From Antedon bifida (lineage: Eukaryota > Echinodermata > Crinoidea > Comatulida > Antedonidae), in assembly GCA_963402885.1 (NCBI GenBank), contig OY727099.1, forward strand, positions 12,512,001-12,576,000: a stretch of 64,000 nucleotides of DNA, written 5' to 3'. Of the stretch, positions 26,309-64,000 are shown piece after piece. Position numbers and translations under genes: made by a program. Position 1 is the first letter of the stretch. Each line of letters starts with the position of its first letter. The notes under the pieces are model-generated. The model worked only from the letters and a program-made list of their open reading frames with translations. It made no database searches and had not been told where the DNA came from.

Positions 26309-26897
26309 GGAGGTTTCGCAACCTTACGAATACGATAACGAAAACGGATACGTCATACATTTGTGAAACTTTTGAGCTGATCCCCATTTCATATTCGTAA
26401 AGCGTATTCGTGTTGACGAATATCACCAGTCATATTCGTAACTACAAAACGAGTATAGTTTTTGATCTATTTGCACATTTTGCATTTGAATCAGGAATGA
26501 TTCATGATTATAATATAATTATAGATTTATTGAAAGTAATTTACTAAAGTAATTTACTAAAATGCCAAGTCAATTTTGATAAATAGCAGTTTTTAAAGTC
26601 CTCACTCGCTTTGATGTTACGCTAGGCCTAGGCAGCCAAGCACCAAGCAACACGTACCTGCGCTTCGCTCAAATTTACCGCAGTCATATGTTGGACGCGC
26701 CTGAATATTTCGTTGCCATGCGAAACAGATTTTTACTGGCTTACGAAAACGAATACGTGTGCGTGACGTATCCGTTTTCGTTATCGTATTCGTAAGATTG
26801 CGAAACCTCTCTATTTTTGTATGGCTTACGAAAACGAATACGTGTGCGTGACGTATCCGTTTTCGTTATCGTATTCGTAAGATTGCGAAACCTCTCT
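26309..26897. mobile_element. TIR element family C with duplicated right end
   Basis: The left end GAGGTTTCGCAACCTTACGA and the right end (TCGTAAGATTGCGAAACCTC) are complementary over about 45 bases with one or two mismatches. The terminal repeat includes the complement pair ATACGATAACGAAAACGGAT / ATCCGTTTTCGTTATCGTAT. The right terminal block is present twice in tandem with a period of 85 bp (26,738 and 26,823). The two copies are almost identical, so the duplication is recent. No transposase frame is seen. Confidence 0.85.
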
Positions 26898-27730
26898 AAT
26901 TAGAACACATATTTGAAAGAAACTGCAAAGATGAATATTTTTCCCATTGGAATATAACATAGCAAACACTTGAACCTACATACGTCATCAATGCATTGAC
27001 ACAGAAATCATTGAAAATGTTATAAAACAAAATAACGATACATCAGTCAGATGTGGGTCCACATTTCTCTTTGTCGGAGTATTTTTACTCATATTTTAAT
27101 AGACAATGTTATTTTCATACAGGAGTAAAACACATATAATATAGTTTTCAAGGGTATATTTTACAATTTTACCTTACAACACATAATTACTGCTTTCGAA
27201 GAAATACATATAACACCACCTAGACCTACATTCCTTCGTAGGCATGCTTTTTCCATATGTATATCAGTCACATATTTATAAAATAAAATCAAATAAAAAT
27301 GATCTTAAAAGATGCAAGCCTAACTTAACACTTTGAGGCTTATTTTTAATTTAAAAAAAGAAGATATATTGTAATTTATAAAAAAAAATTGTTTTAATAA
27401 TTTGATAAATAAAAACTTAAAAATTAAGACTTTGATTCATTAAACGTATTTACAATTCAGTTCAGAAAGAAGAATAACTAAAAACAAAAGTGAAAATCAC
27501 GTTTCATCAAAAAATAATTAGCTAATTATTATTATTTAATATCACACACTAATCATCCAAAAAAGTAAAATAAAACTTCAACATCAGAATTATTTTGAGT
27601 TAAAAACAAATAAATAAACAAATACAACTATTTTAAACTAATGTATACAAGTACGGTACGTTACGCTGTAACAGCTTATAAGACACCTGATTAATTATTC
27701 CATTGTTAAAATACAGTATGTTTAAAGTTT

Positions 27731-27873
27731 AAGAACGTAAGCGCAACGCAAGCGAATTGACCAATGATAAACGACAGTTTGGATAATCCATCGCTTGTGA
27801 TTGGTCAAATTACGTACGTTTCGCTTACGTCATTGCGTTGCGTTCTAGTGGAAACCAAGCTTAAGTTTCGACG
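27731..27873. mobile_element. TIR element family B, copy 2
   Basis: It contains AACGTAAGCGCAACGCAAGC near the left end and ends GCGTTGCGTTCTAGTGGAAA then CCAAGCTT. An internal pair (GCGAATTGACCAAT / CGCTTGTGATTGGTCAA) gives a second stem. It is about 140 bp and slightly truncated at the left. Confidence 0.75.
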
Positions 27874-28319
27874 AATATTTTGTTTCGGTTTTACTTTATA
27901 TAGTAAGCCCTAACATTGTCGTTATACTACAGGTTGTCGAGATGATTTTTCTATTCGATTTTGACATTACAAATATGCAAATATTTGGTAAACTATAAAA
28001 TTGAAATGTTATTAGCAATCACAGTCCTTCTTTCTCTATGTACATACGAGTTATCCGTTAATCTCACATTGTATTGTAATAATAAACAGACTACGTGATC
28101 AAGATTTTAAATGTGGGTTATTTTTAGATATATTAAATTTGAATGAAGATCTGCATTTTAGTAACTCACAGAATAAAGGAGACGTGTTCAATGAGAGGAC
28201 CAAGAGAACCTACATAACTATAGTTAAAATCAATAATAACCATTACATAAAAACCCTTCGCAAAATGTTCAACTGTAGAAAACATTCGTAGTTATATCTC
28301 GGAATCTTACAACAATAAA

Positions 28320-29440
28320 TATTGGATACAGGATTTGTAACCAACTAGATCTTGACAATTTGTATTCATAGATCTGACAATATTTATAGCCATATAACTT
28401 GACAATACTTGGCAACATTTGTAGCCTTGAAAATAATTTAGTCATAGATCATTTGTGGCCATGACCATAACAACATGTACAGTCAAAGATCTTGAACAAA
28501 TTTGAAGTCACAGATATTCACAGTATTTTTAGCCATAGCACTTAAGACACATTTATTTTACTACAGATCTTGGAGACATTTTGTAAATACAGACTAAACA
28601 ACAATTGTAGCCATATTATATCTATGCAAAATGTAGACAACATTGTAGATTGTTGGCAATATTGTATCTGTTATTTGGAAAATAATTGTAGCAACAGATC
28701 GTGACAACATTATGTCTCTGTGACCTTTGACCTATTTGGAAACATTTTTAAAGGTTTGGCAACATTTGGAACCATTTATCTTGACAACAATAATGTTAAT
28801 ATATGATCAGAAGATGACGAAAGATGATTCATATCGATATCTGTAACCACATGTCTTGGCAACATTTGTACTACTGATATTGAAACACATTTGTTGGTAA
28901 CATTTTAACTACTGTACAAAAGTGGAAAACATGGTCTACATAAGTAAGTGATCAACATTCTGTAATCATGTAACGATGGATCTAAACGAAATGTGTTACC
29001 ATAGATCTTCGCAACATTTGTAAGTAGGCTTATTGTGTAGGGAAACATATTGTAACCACGGATGTAGGTAATATTTGTAATTGCAGAACATAAATATGAA
29101 CAAGGCCAACAGCCATAATTCGCGTGCTCTCAGAAAAAAATGAACTTTCAAAAAGTAATGTACTTTAAAACTTTTCTGTACATCAAAACAGTTCAAAAAG
29201 TACAGAAAAGCGATAAAACGCATAGTGATACCGGACCGACAGACAGACATAGTGAACTATAGAGTCGCGTCCACGCGACTAAAAATATTTGGCAACATTT
29301 GTATTTGTATTGTAATTTCTAATCATAGACCTTGAAATAATGTGTAGCTATGAGCCTAAAAGACGCTTGTAACCATATAGCTTGTAACTAGTCCTATAGA
29401 CAGTGAAGCCACTTTGTAATCATAGTCTGCTAACAAATGT
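28320..29440 (+). repeat. Degenerate tandem array, ~25-30 bp unit
   Basis: Over 1.1 kb the same diverged phrase recurs: an AGATCTTG.CAACATTTGTA.CCAT pattern, for example GATCTTGACAATTTGTATTC, ACTTGGCAACATTTGTAGCC and ATGTCTTGGCAACATTTGTA. Unit length varies and the copies are heavily mutated, so this is an old minisatellite. It is interrupted near 29,090-29,285 by unrelated sequence that ends in the AGTCGCGTCCACGCGACT palindrome. Confidence 0.7.
29225..29285. repeat. GACAGACA tract with AGTCGCGT-type palindrome
   Basis: A short ACCGACAGACAGACA tract is followed by AGAGTCGCGTCCACGCGACT, a near-perfect palindrome. The same palindrome half flanks the arrays at 13.1 and 16.9 kb, so this is another copy of that element end. 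Confidence 0.6.
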
Positions 29441-29449
29441 TGAACATGG

Positions 29450-31030
29450 CCGACCATCGGAAATTGGAAACAGTTTTGGAAACATTTTGGCCACATTCAT
29501 TTGAATGGATGTTAATACATTTTGTAGAAATACATCTATATATTGTGCTTGAAGTAACAGTTCTTAAATTAAACAATTCAATTATTAGCTTTGGTGATAT
29601 CACTTTGTCAAATTTTACAAATTCCATTATTTATTAATTATTATCCAAACATTTTATTTGTACTCTTGCAAACTACGGAATCGGTTAACGCATTACAACA
29701 ATCTTTTTAAAATGTGGCTGGTGGCATGTGGTGCTTTTTTTCTTTTTTTTCCTTATGTGTTGGTGTATTGTTGCCAACTTTGTTTCTTTCTGTCTTTTTT
29801 TATGTATGGAAAACAATTGGGAAAAGATATGATTACAGTATGTCATATTAGCAACATGGATCTAGGCTAACTCTGAAGAGTATAACGTTTACTCGCATTA
29901 TTTCTTGGATTTTGCAGCCCATAATTTTGTAAGCAATTTTCAATTTTGAATGTTGAATAGACGCTACTACTGAATGTTATTCCTATTGATGGATCACTCT
30001 TCTGATTTTTACCGAATGCATTCATTAACATGGTTCGGCGGGTGTGACATCGGTCCACATTATTCTCAGTTTTCTTTTCCCTTACATTAACTAATATTAC
30101 GGCTTTGTAAGAAGGAATAATAAAATTCGATTTACTGATGGATATTCATTTTAAACGAGTCTATCAATTCAAAACTCATCCGTAATAGTTATACAAGGTC
30201 GATAAATTATTTAACGATAGGTTAAAGTGAATTTACAGCGTCTCATATATTTCGATTTAATATTGCATTATGCTTTAAGGGCAAGTTCTGAACATAATTA
30301 TGATTTAAATTTCTTTTGTGAAAATATTAGCGTTTCAAAAAAACTTTTATGTTTTATGTTTTAAAACTTTACCTTGAATAGAAATACATTTCTTTATGAT
30401 TTAAAGGTCAGATATGACAATGTTTTTAATTCAAATTCGTTTTTTAAAATGATAAACACTTGTGTCAACCTATACATTAGCGATTCAATATCCGATGTAA
30501 CATTGAACATTATTGTAGGTCTATTTCCGTTTTATTTTTAATTAAAAAATAAATTTAAAACTTTAATTTGAATAGAAATACAGTAGGCTTACCTCTCTGA
30601 AATGAATTAATTCAATTCGTCATAATAGTATCTGATACGGAAACATATTCTAATAGTTTCCACTTCTCAATTCATTTTGATATTTCTATAAAAGTACACA
30701 GTGCGTTATATGATTGATTGAGTTCGCGGCTATGAAATTTAAACCATCAATTTGTTCTAAAAACCTTTTAAATGCGATTCTGTTACCAGATATTAAGTTA
30801 ATTTGATTTGCTAAAATGTCAAATAACACTATAGGAAGCATGTGCATGTAATTTTGATTACCTTACAGTATCGCACCAACTTAAAGGAACTGTTACACAT
30901 ACACCATAGTTGCGGATTTAAATTGTTATCACGATCATTGCAACCGATACCCTACTGTATTAACCAACGGCATAGACGTCACTACACAAATGTTCTTTTC
31001 TTTCATTTCAGTAGATAAAACAACAGTAGG
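29450..31030. other. Gene-free AT-rich block
   Basis: Nothing coding is supported. A block with CTTTA.CTTGAATAGAAATACA is repeated near 30,370 and 30,560, suggesting another old short element. Confidence 0.5.
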
Positions 31031-31033
31031 CCT

Positions 31034-31175
31034 AAAGCTCTGTTTACACTATCAAACTAGTTTGACAAAAAAAGTGTGATGTGCCCAAATACAGTAGTGA
31101 TATAACATCATCGTGTCCATTATGGGCACATCACATTTTGTTGTCACATGAAGTGTAAGTGTAGACATAGTTTAA
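31034..31175. mobile_element. TIR element family D, copy 1
   Basis: The left end (AGCTCTGTTTACACTATCAA) pairs imperfectly with the right end (AGTGTAAGTGTAGACATAGT). The interior has GTGTGATGTGCCCAAATA mirrored by GGGCACATCACA. A second copy lies at 52.66-52.79 kb. It is about 140 bp and noncoding. Confidence 0.8.
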
Positions 31176-31629
31176 CAATTGTGTGAACTACAGAAGTTTA
31201 ATGTGATATGGTTCAAACTATTTTACAATATCAAGATTAAATCTATTGCATGTACTAAAATCGTAAAGAAGTTTTATTTTTAAAAAGTGTTAGATATTTG
31301 TTTCTAAAAATTAAATTCAAATTTTAAAACCAAAACACGTGCCTTTGAACAGGAGGCAATGATGAGTTTAAAAACACAACTACAGCATTAAATGAAACTG
31401 AAAAATCTAGTCTGAGAGTGGAAAAACCTCAAGAATACCATTGTTATTGAATACATTAATTTGTAGCTTAAGTTATGTTTTTAATTCTTTTTCTCGAATT
31501 GTAAATTAAATCCGATGTATTCACTGAAGTATGATACATATTCACAGGGACACATTACTACTTAAAAGAATAAGGCTTTACAATATGTAACTGTGGCAAA
31601 TGTATTGTGACACAACTAGTGCTTCCCTG

Positions 31630-32116
31630 AAGCCTTTTTATCCACTAGGCGAATTTATTCGCGCTAATCAAAAGCGTCAGCATTATTTTGCGTATTCCTG
31701 TGATGGCGCTAGTTACAATCCGTTATGCATGATTAAACACTAATGAACTAGGTAATGCCTAAACCGATGTGTTTTTTACAGTACTTGTCGCCAGAAGAAT
31801 AATTGACCGACAAAATTAACATAATCTTCCATTTCCAAATCCCTTCCTGCGACGAATTCTAGTTATTTGAGTTTTTCGTTTCAGCAAAATGGGTAGTTTG
31901 TTAGTTTGTTTCTACTTTTTGCGAAGCGAAACATTTCGCAACCAATCAGAGCTCAGTAAATAAGTTATGACGTCGTTCACAAGAGCACTTATGTGAATCA
32001 AAAAACTCAGCAGACATACGATGAAAATGAAAATCGCAGCTATCGCTCTTGTAGTGGAAACGATTATTTTTCATTGGATTCGTGCCAATAAATTCGCCTA
32101 GTGAAAATCAGGCTTA
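31630..32116. mobile_element. TIR element family H, copy 1
   Basis: The left end (CACTAGGCGAATTTATTCGC) is matched by the right end (AATAAATTCGCCTAGTGAAA, then ATCAGGCTTA). Arms are about 40 bp with a few mismatches. It is about 490 bp and contains the 2.24-kb repeat phrase near 31,701. No transposase frame is seen. Confidence 0.75.
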
Positions 32117-32349
32117 AGGCTCAAAGTTCAAATAGCTTTTTTTTGCGAAGCGCGAAAATTGCGCAACTGACCAGAGATCATGAATTGATTTGTCACGCGT
32201 TCGGGAGCACTCATGCGAATCGAATAGCAGCAGACACGCGATCAAAATGAAAAATCGCATCTATAGTTGAAAATAATACAGGATAGCACATTTTTTTTCG
32301 CCGTATAGATTCGCGCGAATATTTTTTTCGTAGTTGAAAACAGGCTTAA
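32116..32349. mobile_element. Second element abutting family H
   Basis: It begins TAAGGCTCAAAG directly where the previous element ends and finishes GTAGTTGAAAACAGGCTTA. Inside are GCGAAGCG and ATTCGCGCGAATA blocks similar in style to the neighbour. The two may be separate insertions or one composite element; ends are less certain than for copy 1. Confidence 0.5.
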
Positions 32350-33320
32350 TGAAAAAACTACTTTGGTATTTTAACAAAAAAATGAGTTTACACCACACAA
32401 CAGCTTAAATAATAGGAAAAAAGGACATCTAGGAGAACCGAACCAATGACCTTTCTTACAGTAAGTCGACACTTGGCTGAATTACATAGTATTTATTATT
32501 CATTATTTTATGAAAGGTTATTTTATTAGTGAACTGTGAAATATCACAAATAGTCGCAGTTGGTAAAGCACAACACAAAATAACTTTTTAATTAATTTTG
32601 TAACATAAAAACATTACGTAAAAGTCTAAACTGTCTGTTGGCAATGTTTAAAAAATATGATTTCGTTTGGCCTAACGAATATATTATGACATTGTTTTGT
32701 TAGCACAAATGTTGACTTTTTTTTAAAAACATGAATGAGAGTTAAACAGAAAACGGATTTCAATAATTCAAAGGAAATTTCATTTTAAAACATAAAGTAA
32801 AAATGTATATATATTTTTAACACTCGTGTCTATTAGATATGAAAGGCTTATTTAAAAAATTCAAAATGAATTTTTAAATTATTTTTAAAAGTTAAAATGT
32901 AAACAAATATATCACATCCGTTGGTTAACACTCTTGTGAATTAACAATTGAAAACCAGTTTCAATAATTGATGGAATGACTTTCAAAAGTTCAGTTTGTG
33001 AATGTTGAAATTAAATTAAATAATTAAATGGAATGGAAACAACCTATAACTTCAAAGCAAAATAAATATTTCGCAATTTAAAATCTTTTTGCCGATGTTT
33101 GATAGGCTACTATTATGAGTAATCTTTAATACGTACAATACTCAAGTTATGGTTAAACAAAATATTGTTGTCGTTTTGGTACATTATCAATCACTCAAAT
33201 TGAAATAATTTTAATTGAAAAGGGATCTTTTTAGTCAAATTATTAATAATTAGCAAGCAAAACTTTAACAATAAAATGTTTTTTTGTATATAAAATATAT
33301 TATTTGGAACAAACACGACT
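32350..33320. other. Gene-free AT-rich block
   Basis: Nothing supportable is seen. A B-box-like GGTTCGGTTC on the minus strand near 32,437 has no convincing A-box. Confidence 0.5.
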
Positions 33321-33324
33321 TTAA

Positions 33325-33605
33325 CAAAAATGTTTGGCACCGAGTTTCAGAAAGATTTAGGTACAGATACAGATATGAAAACAGGCATTAAATGAAGGTA
33401 TACTTAAAATAGAAAAAAACAAACAGAGGCATCTTGTAGTTTAAAAAAAATCTTCTTGTCTATCGATGTTTGGCACCAAGTTTCAGCAAGATTTTAAAAT
33501 CTGGGTTCCCGAAATAAGCAAAGGCATTAAACAAGGTAGTGTATAGTTACCATCGAAAAACAGAGCACTATAGTTTTGTTTAAATCGTATTGTCTATCGA
33601 TACAG
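33325..33605 (+). repeat. ~138-bp tandem duplication
   Basis: TGTTTGGCACCGAGTTTCAG near 33,329 recurs as TGTTTGGCACCAAGTTTCAG near 33,467. Each is followed by a diverged GGCATTAAA block and an AACAGAG block, then a TTGTCTATCGAT block. It lies downstream of the SASH1-like stop codon and could be in its 3' UTR. Confidence 0.75.
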
Positions 33606-34343
33606 TTTTTAATATTTAAAACAATCCAGTGAATGTGATTACTTTTAAAATTATTAAAGATGACTTAACAAAGTTGATTCAAGTGACAATTATAATTTGT
33701 ATGTAAAATATCAAAATAAATAATTCAGTGTTTTAAAAAAAAAATTTAAAATCAGTTATTATTGTTACTTTCATTAAAATCTTTGTATTGGATATTAATA
33801 TTGACACATTCAGTTCAGAAATAAATTTAAATTTACGCACATGTCTTATAAATTTAAAACTTGTTGGTGAATCAAGTTTAAAAACTAAAAAAAAAAATGA
33901 TAAAGATAAAGGAAAAATTCTTCACCAATAGTTGGAATAAAATATGATGTGAACTTTATCATATAGAACATTAGGGTAAAACACATTGGTCATTGTAATG
34001 TTGGCACATAGATTGACTGAAGTCACTTAACAAATTTTTCTATATAACATATACATCACAGATAGACTGTTCAAAAAGTATTAGTTTAAAATAATGGAGA
34101 TGTTTCCATTTTGTTTGAAAATTTCAATATTTACAAATAAGAATTATACAGCTATCATGTAAAGCATATAAACAAATAAGTTACAATACAAATTATAAAA
34201 CTCTGATTAAAATAAAATATGGTTTTCTTAAAAAACATTCAAATGATAAGTTACTATATCACTCAGTTTGTGTTTATCCAGAATTTGTTTTACTAAATAT
34301 CACGTCAACCACACACAGAAAGCACCTGTTTAAAAATAAAATC

Positions 34344-61864
<27,521 letters not shown>

Positions 61865-62403
61865 CTGAAAATAAAATATATAATATTTGAATAATTATAG
61901 TAGTTAGACAAAACATTATAAAACATACAAAAAATACTACAATTGTTGAATTTGAATATATTTATTGGCAATTTTTAATCTCTATTTTCGATAGTTTAGA
62001 AAGGCAAGTATAGAATAAAATGTGAAAAAAGTTTAAAATTTCAAAAACTAATATAATCATACATACATTGCACCTGATACATTTTGTAACTTTCAGCATA
62101 TATTAGCTAATATGATTTATGCACATACAGTTTTCAGATTAAACACAAAAGTATCTATATCCCCTGACCTATATATACATTCATATACCATTGATCGATC
62201 ACATAATAAATTAAACAATGGTATTTTTGGTTGAATAGTTAATTGGCCTAGAAATATTGTACATATGGCGCTCACTAATCAGCCGTTAGTAATTGCCCAA
62301 TTGAAAATCATATTTTAGGAACAAAGTTATTAACATATCAGTACATTAAAAACATGGAAATGGATCAAATGTGACCTAAAGGAAGGTTAAGACATACTGT
62401 AAA

Positions 62404-62582
62404 GCGTGGTTCCCACTAGCGACGCAGCGCAAGGACGTAACGCAACGCAAGTGAATTGACCAATCACAAGCGATGGCTTATTCGCTTGTGATTGCTAACT
62501 GTCTATAACTTCGCTTGTCATTGGTTAAAACGCTTGCGTTGCGTTTACGTCCTTGCATTACGTTCTAGTGGGAACCAAGCTT
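62404..62582. mobile_element. TIR element family B, copy 4 (most complete)
   Basis: The left end (GTGGTTCCCACTAGCGACGC) mirrors the right end (CGTTCTAGTGGGAACCAAGC). Subterminal AAGGACGTAACGCAACGCAA pairs with TTGCGTTGCGTTTACGTCCTTG. The internal GCAAGTGAATTGACCAATCA and TCGCTTGTCATTGGTTAAAA form a second stem. It is about 180 bp. Its right end abuts the minisatellite. Confidence 0.88.
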
Positions 62583-63375
62583 TAGCTGCTAAAAGAAGCA
62601 AGAAGATGCACTGCCAAAAGTAGCAAGAAGATGCACTGCCAAAAGAAGCAAGAAGATGTTCTGCCAAAAGAAGCAAGAAGATGTGCTGCCAAAAGAAGCA
62701 AGAAGATGCGCTGCCAAAAGAAGCAAGAAGATGTTCTGCCAAAAGAAGCAAGAAGATGCACTGCCAAAAAAAGCAAGATGTCCTGCCAAAAGAAGCAAGA
62801 AATGTGCTGCCAAACGAAGCAAGATGCGCTGTCAAAAGAAGCAAGAAGATGCGCTGCCAAAAGAAGCAAGAAGATGTGCTGCCAAAAGAAGCAAGAAGAT
62901 GCACTGCCAAAATAAGCAAGAAGATGCGCTGCCAAAAGAAGCACGAAGATGCGCTGCCAAAAGAAGCAAGAAATGTGCTGCCAAAAAAAGCAAGAAATGT
63001 GCTGCCAAAAGAAGCAAGAAGATGCACTAAAGAAGCAAGAAGATGCGCTGCCAAAAGAAGTACGAAGATGCACTGCCAAAAGAAGCAAGAAATGTGCTGC
63101 CAAAAGAAGTAAGAAATGTGCTGCCAAAAGAATCAAGAAGATGCGCTGCTAAAAGAAGCAAAAAGATGCGCTGCCAACAGAAGCATGAAGATGCGCTGCC
63201 AAAAGAAGCAAGAAGATATCCAGCCAAAAAAAGCAAGAAGATGCGCTGCCAAAAGAAGCAAGAAGATGCCCTGCCAAAAGAAGCAAGAAGATGTGCTGCC
63301 AAAAGAAGCAAGAAGATGTGCTGCCAAAAGAAGCAAGAAGATGCACTGCCAAAAGAAGCAAGAAGATGCACCATC
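62583..63375 (+). repeat. 25-bp minisatellite, ~31 copies
   Basis: The unit is GAAGCAAGAAGATGC + GCTGCCAAAA (25 bp, some units 22-24 bp), repeated for about 790 bp with few substitutions. Because the unit has almost no stop codons in any frame, long open frames appear on both strands with a 25-residue period. They are artefacts, not genes. The array starts immediately at the right end of a family B element. Confidence 0.95.
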
Positions 63376-63379
63376 AAAT

Positions 63380-64000
63380 CAGGACCAAACACTCAATAAA
63401 TCTATACATTTTTCCTTCTCATTTAATGAATATAACAATCAGGCCTATATTTTTGCTTATTCTGCGTTTATTATGCTTTTTATGCTGTTGAACAAACTTT
63501 TTAAATTCCAAATATTGAACTATATATTCAACTCATCAAACTGGTATGTTAGTTAATTAAAAGAAAAAAAAATTACATGATGATGTGTGATTAATGTGTT
63601 CAACTTGTTAAATTTTTTGTTTAAAAAAGTGTGAAATATTGATTGGTTGGTATGATTTATCTTAATCTCCAGAAAAATAATGTAATAGGAACAACAATAT
63701 GTTTTGCAATTTGTATGGCGCTAAGAAATGATTAATTGCCAAAGTAAGGAGAGATAAATAAAACTGGAATTGATTTAATATTTAAAGTATTATAGTATTA
63801 TCTATTTGTCTGCTGTAAATGCCAAAGTTGGGTTGAGGTAAAATATTTTAAGATAATTGGTTTTTGAAAGGAAGATTTTGACTTGAGAAGCAAGACTATT
63901 GCTCTGTGTGTGTTAATGTCTCTCTGTTATAAAATAAACTGAGAATTTTCCTCAAACTTTGTATAAGCTTCCATGAGCTTAGATGTAATGTATTCGGGTA
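63380..64000. other. AT-rich intronic sequence
   Basis: Nothing supportable is seen between the minisatellite and the window edge. Confidence 0.5.

Larger units (their letters stand above)
61865..64000. other. Intron upstream of exon a, running off the right edge
   Basis: No further SASH1-like exon was recognised. The region holds the family B element and the 25-bp minisatellite. Confidence 0.6.

Noticed and set aside
28320-29440. CRISPR-like array
   Set aside because: Units are diverged and directly tandem with no conserved repeat/unique spacer alternation, and the DNA is eukaryotic.
62545-63556. Several long open frames on both strands (up to about 184 codons)
   Set aside because: All fall in the 25-bp minisatellite. 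A stop-poor unit opens every frame, and the products are 25-residue periodic (KKQEDALPKEARR-type or LLASFGSASSCFFW-type) on both strands with no splice sites or conservation.

Overview
The window is AT-rich eukaryotic DNA, low in gene content and dense in small mobile elements. It has spliced genes with GT-AG introns, tRNA-derived SINEs, a CR1/L2-like retrotransposon end and many short terminal-inverted-repeat (TIR) elements. No prokaryotic signal was seen. The overall look (AT-rich intergenic DNA, very frequent TAGGCCTA palindromes, SINE cores of a type common in marine deuterostomes, a SASH-family gene with two SAM domains) suggests a marine invertebrate deuterostome, most likely an echinoderm. 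That placement is an inference and not certain.

Two protein-coding genes can be supported. (1) On the + strand, about 20.9-22.4 kb, a two-coding-exon gene encodes a 99-residue secreted precursor: signal peptide, acidic propiece, KRR processing site, then a strongly basic peptide with eight cysteines and no acidic residue. This is the architecture of a host-defence peptide precursor; I do not recognise the exact family. (2) On the - strand, from beyond the right edge to 34,344, lies the 3' part of a SASH1-like scaffold gene. Thirteen coding exons (956 residues in window) were resolved with every splice phase consistent. They give an N-terminal SLY-type linker, a noncanonical SH3 split over two exons, SAM1, a long disordered region in one 1,088-bp exon, a conserved linker and a C-terminal SAM2. 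The 5' end is outside the window.

Layout: 1-20.1 kb has no confident gene (duplications, SINE, TIR elements, a large inverted G/C-rich array at 17.5-18.1 kb, and one CpG-rich open segment at 9.15-9.3 kb that may be an exon or repeat). 20.1-22.5 kb holds the peptide gene, preceded by two TIR elements. 22.5-34.3 kb is gene-free and repeat-rich (at least six TIR elements and a 1.1-kb degenerate tandem array). 34.3-64 kb is the SASH1-like gene. Its introns carry SINEs, TIR elements, a retrotransposon fragment nested in a TIR element, a decayed duplicate of one exon 5' end, a 14-bp minisatellite, and a 0.8-kb 25-bp minisatellite abutting a TIR element.

The two genes have no evident functional link beyond both possibly touching innate immunity (vertebrate SASH1 is reported as a scaffold in TLR4 signalling). 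The most notable items are the cationic eight-cysteine peptide, the decayed exon duplication in the SASH1-like gene, and the inverted G-quadruplex-prone array.
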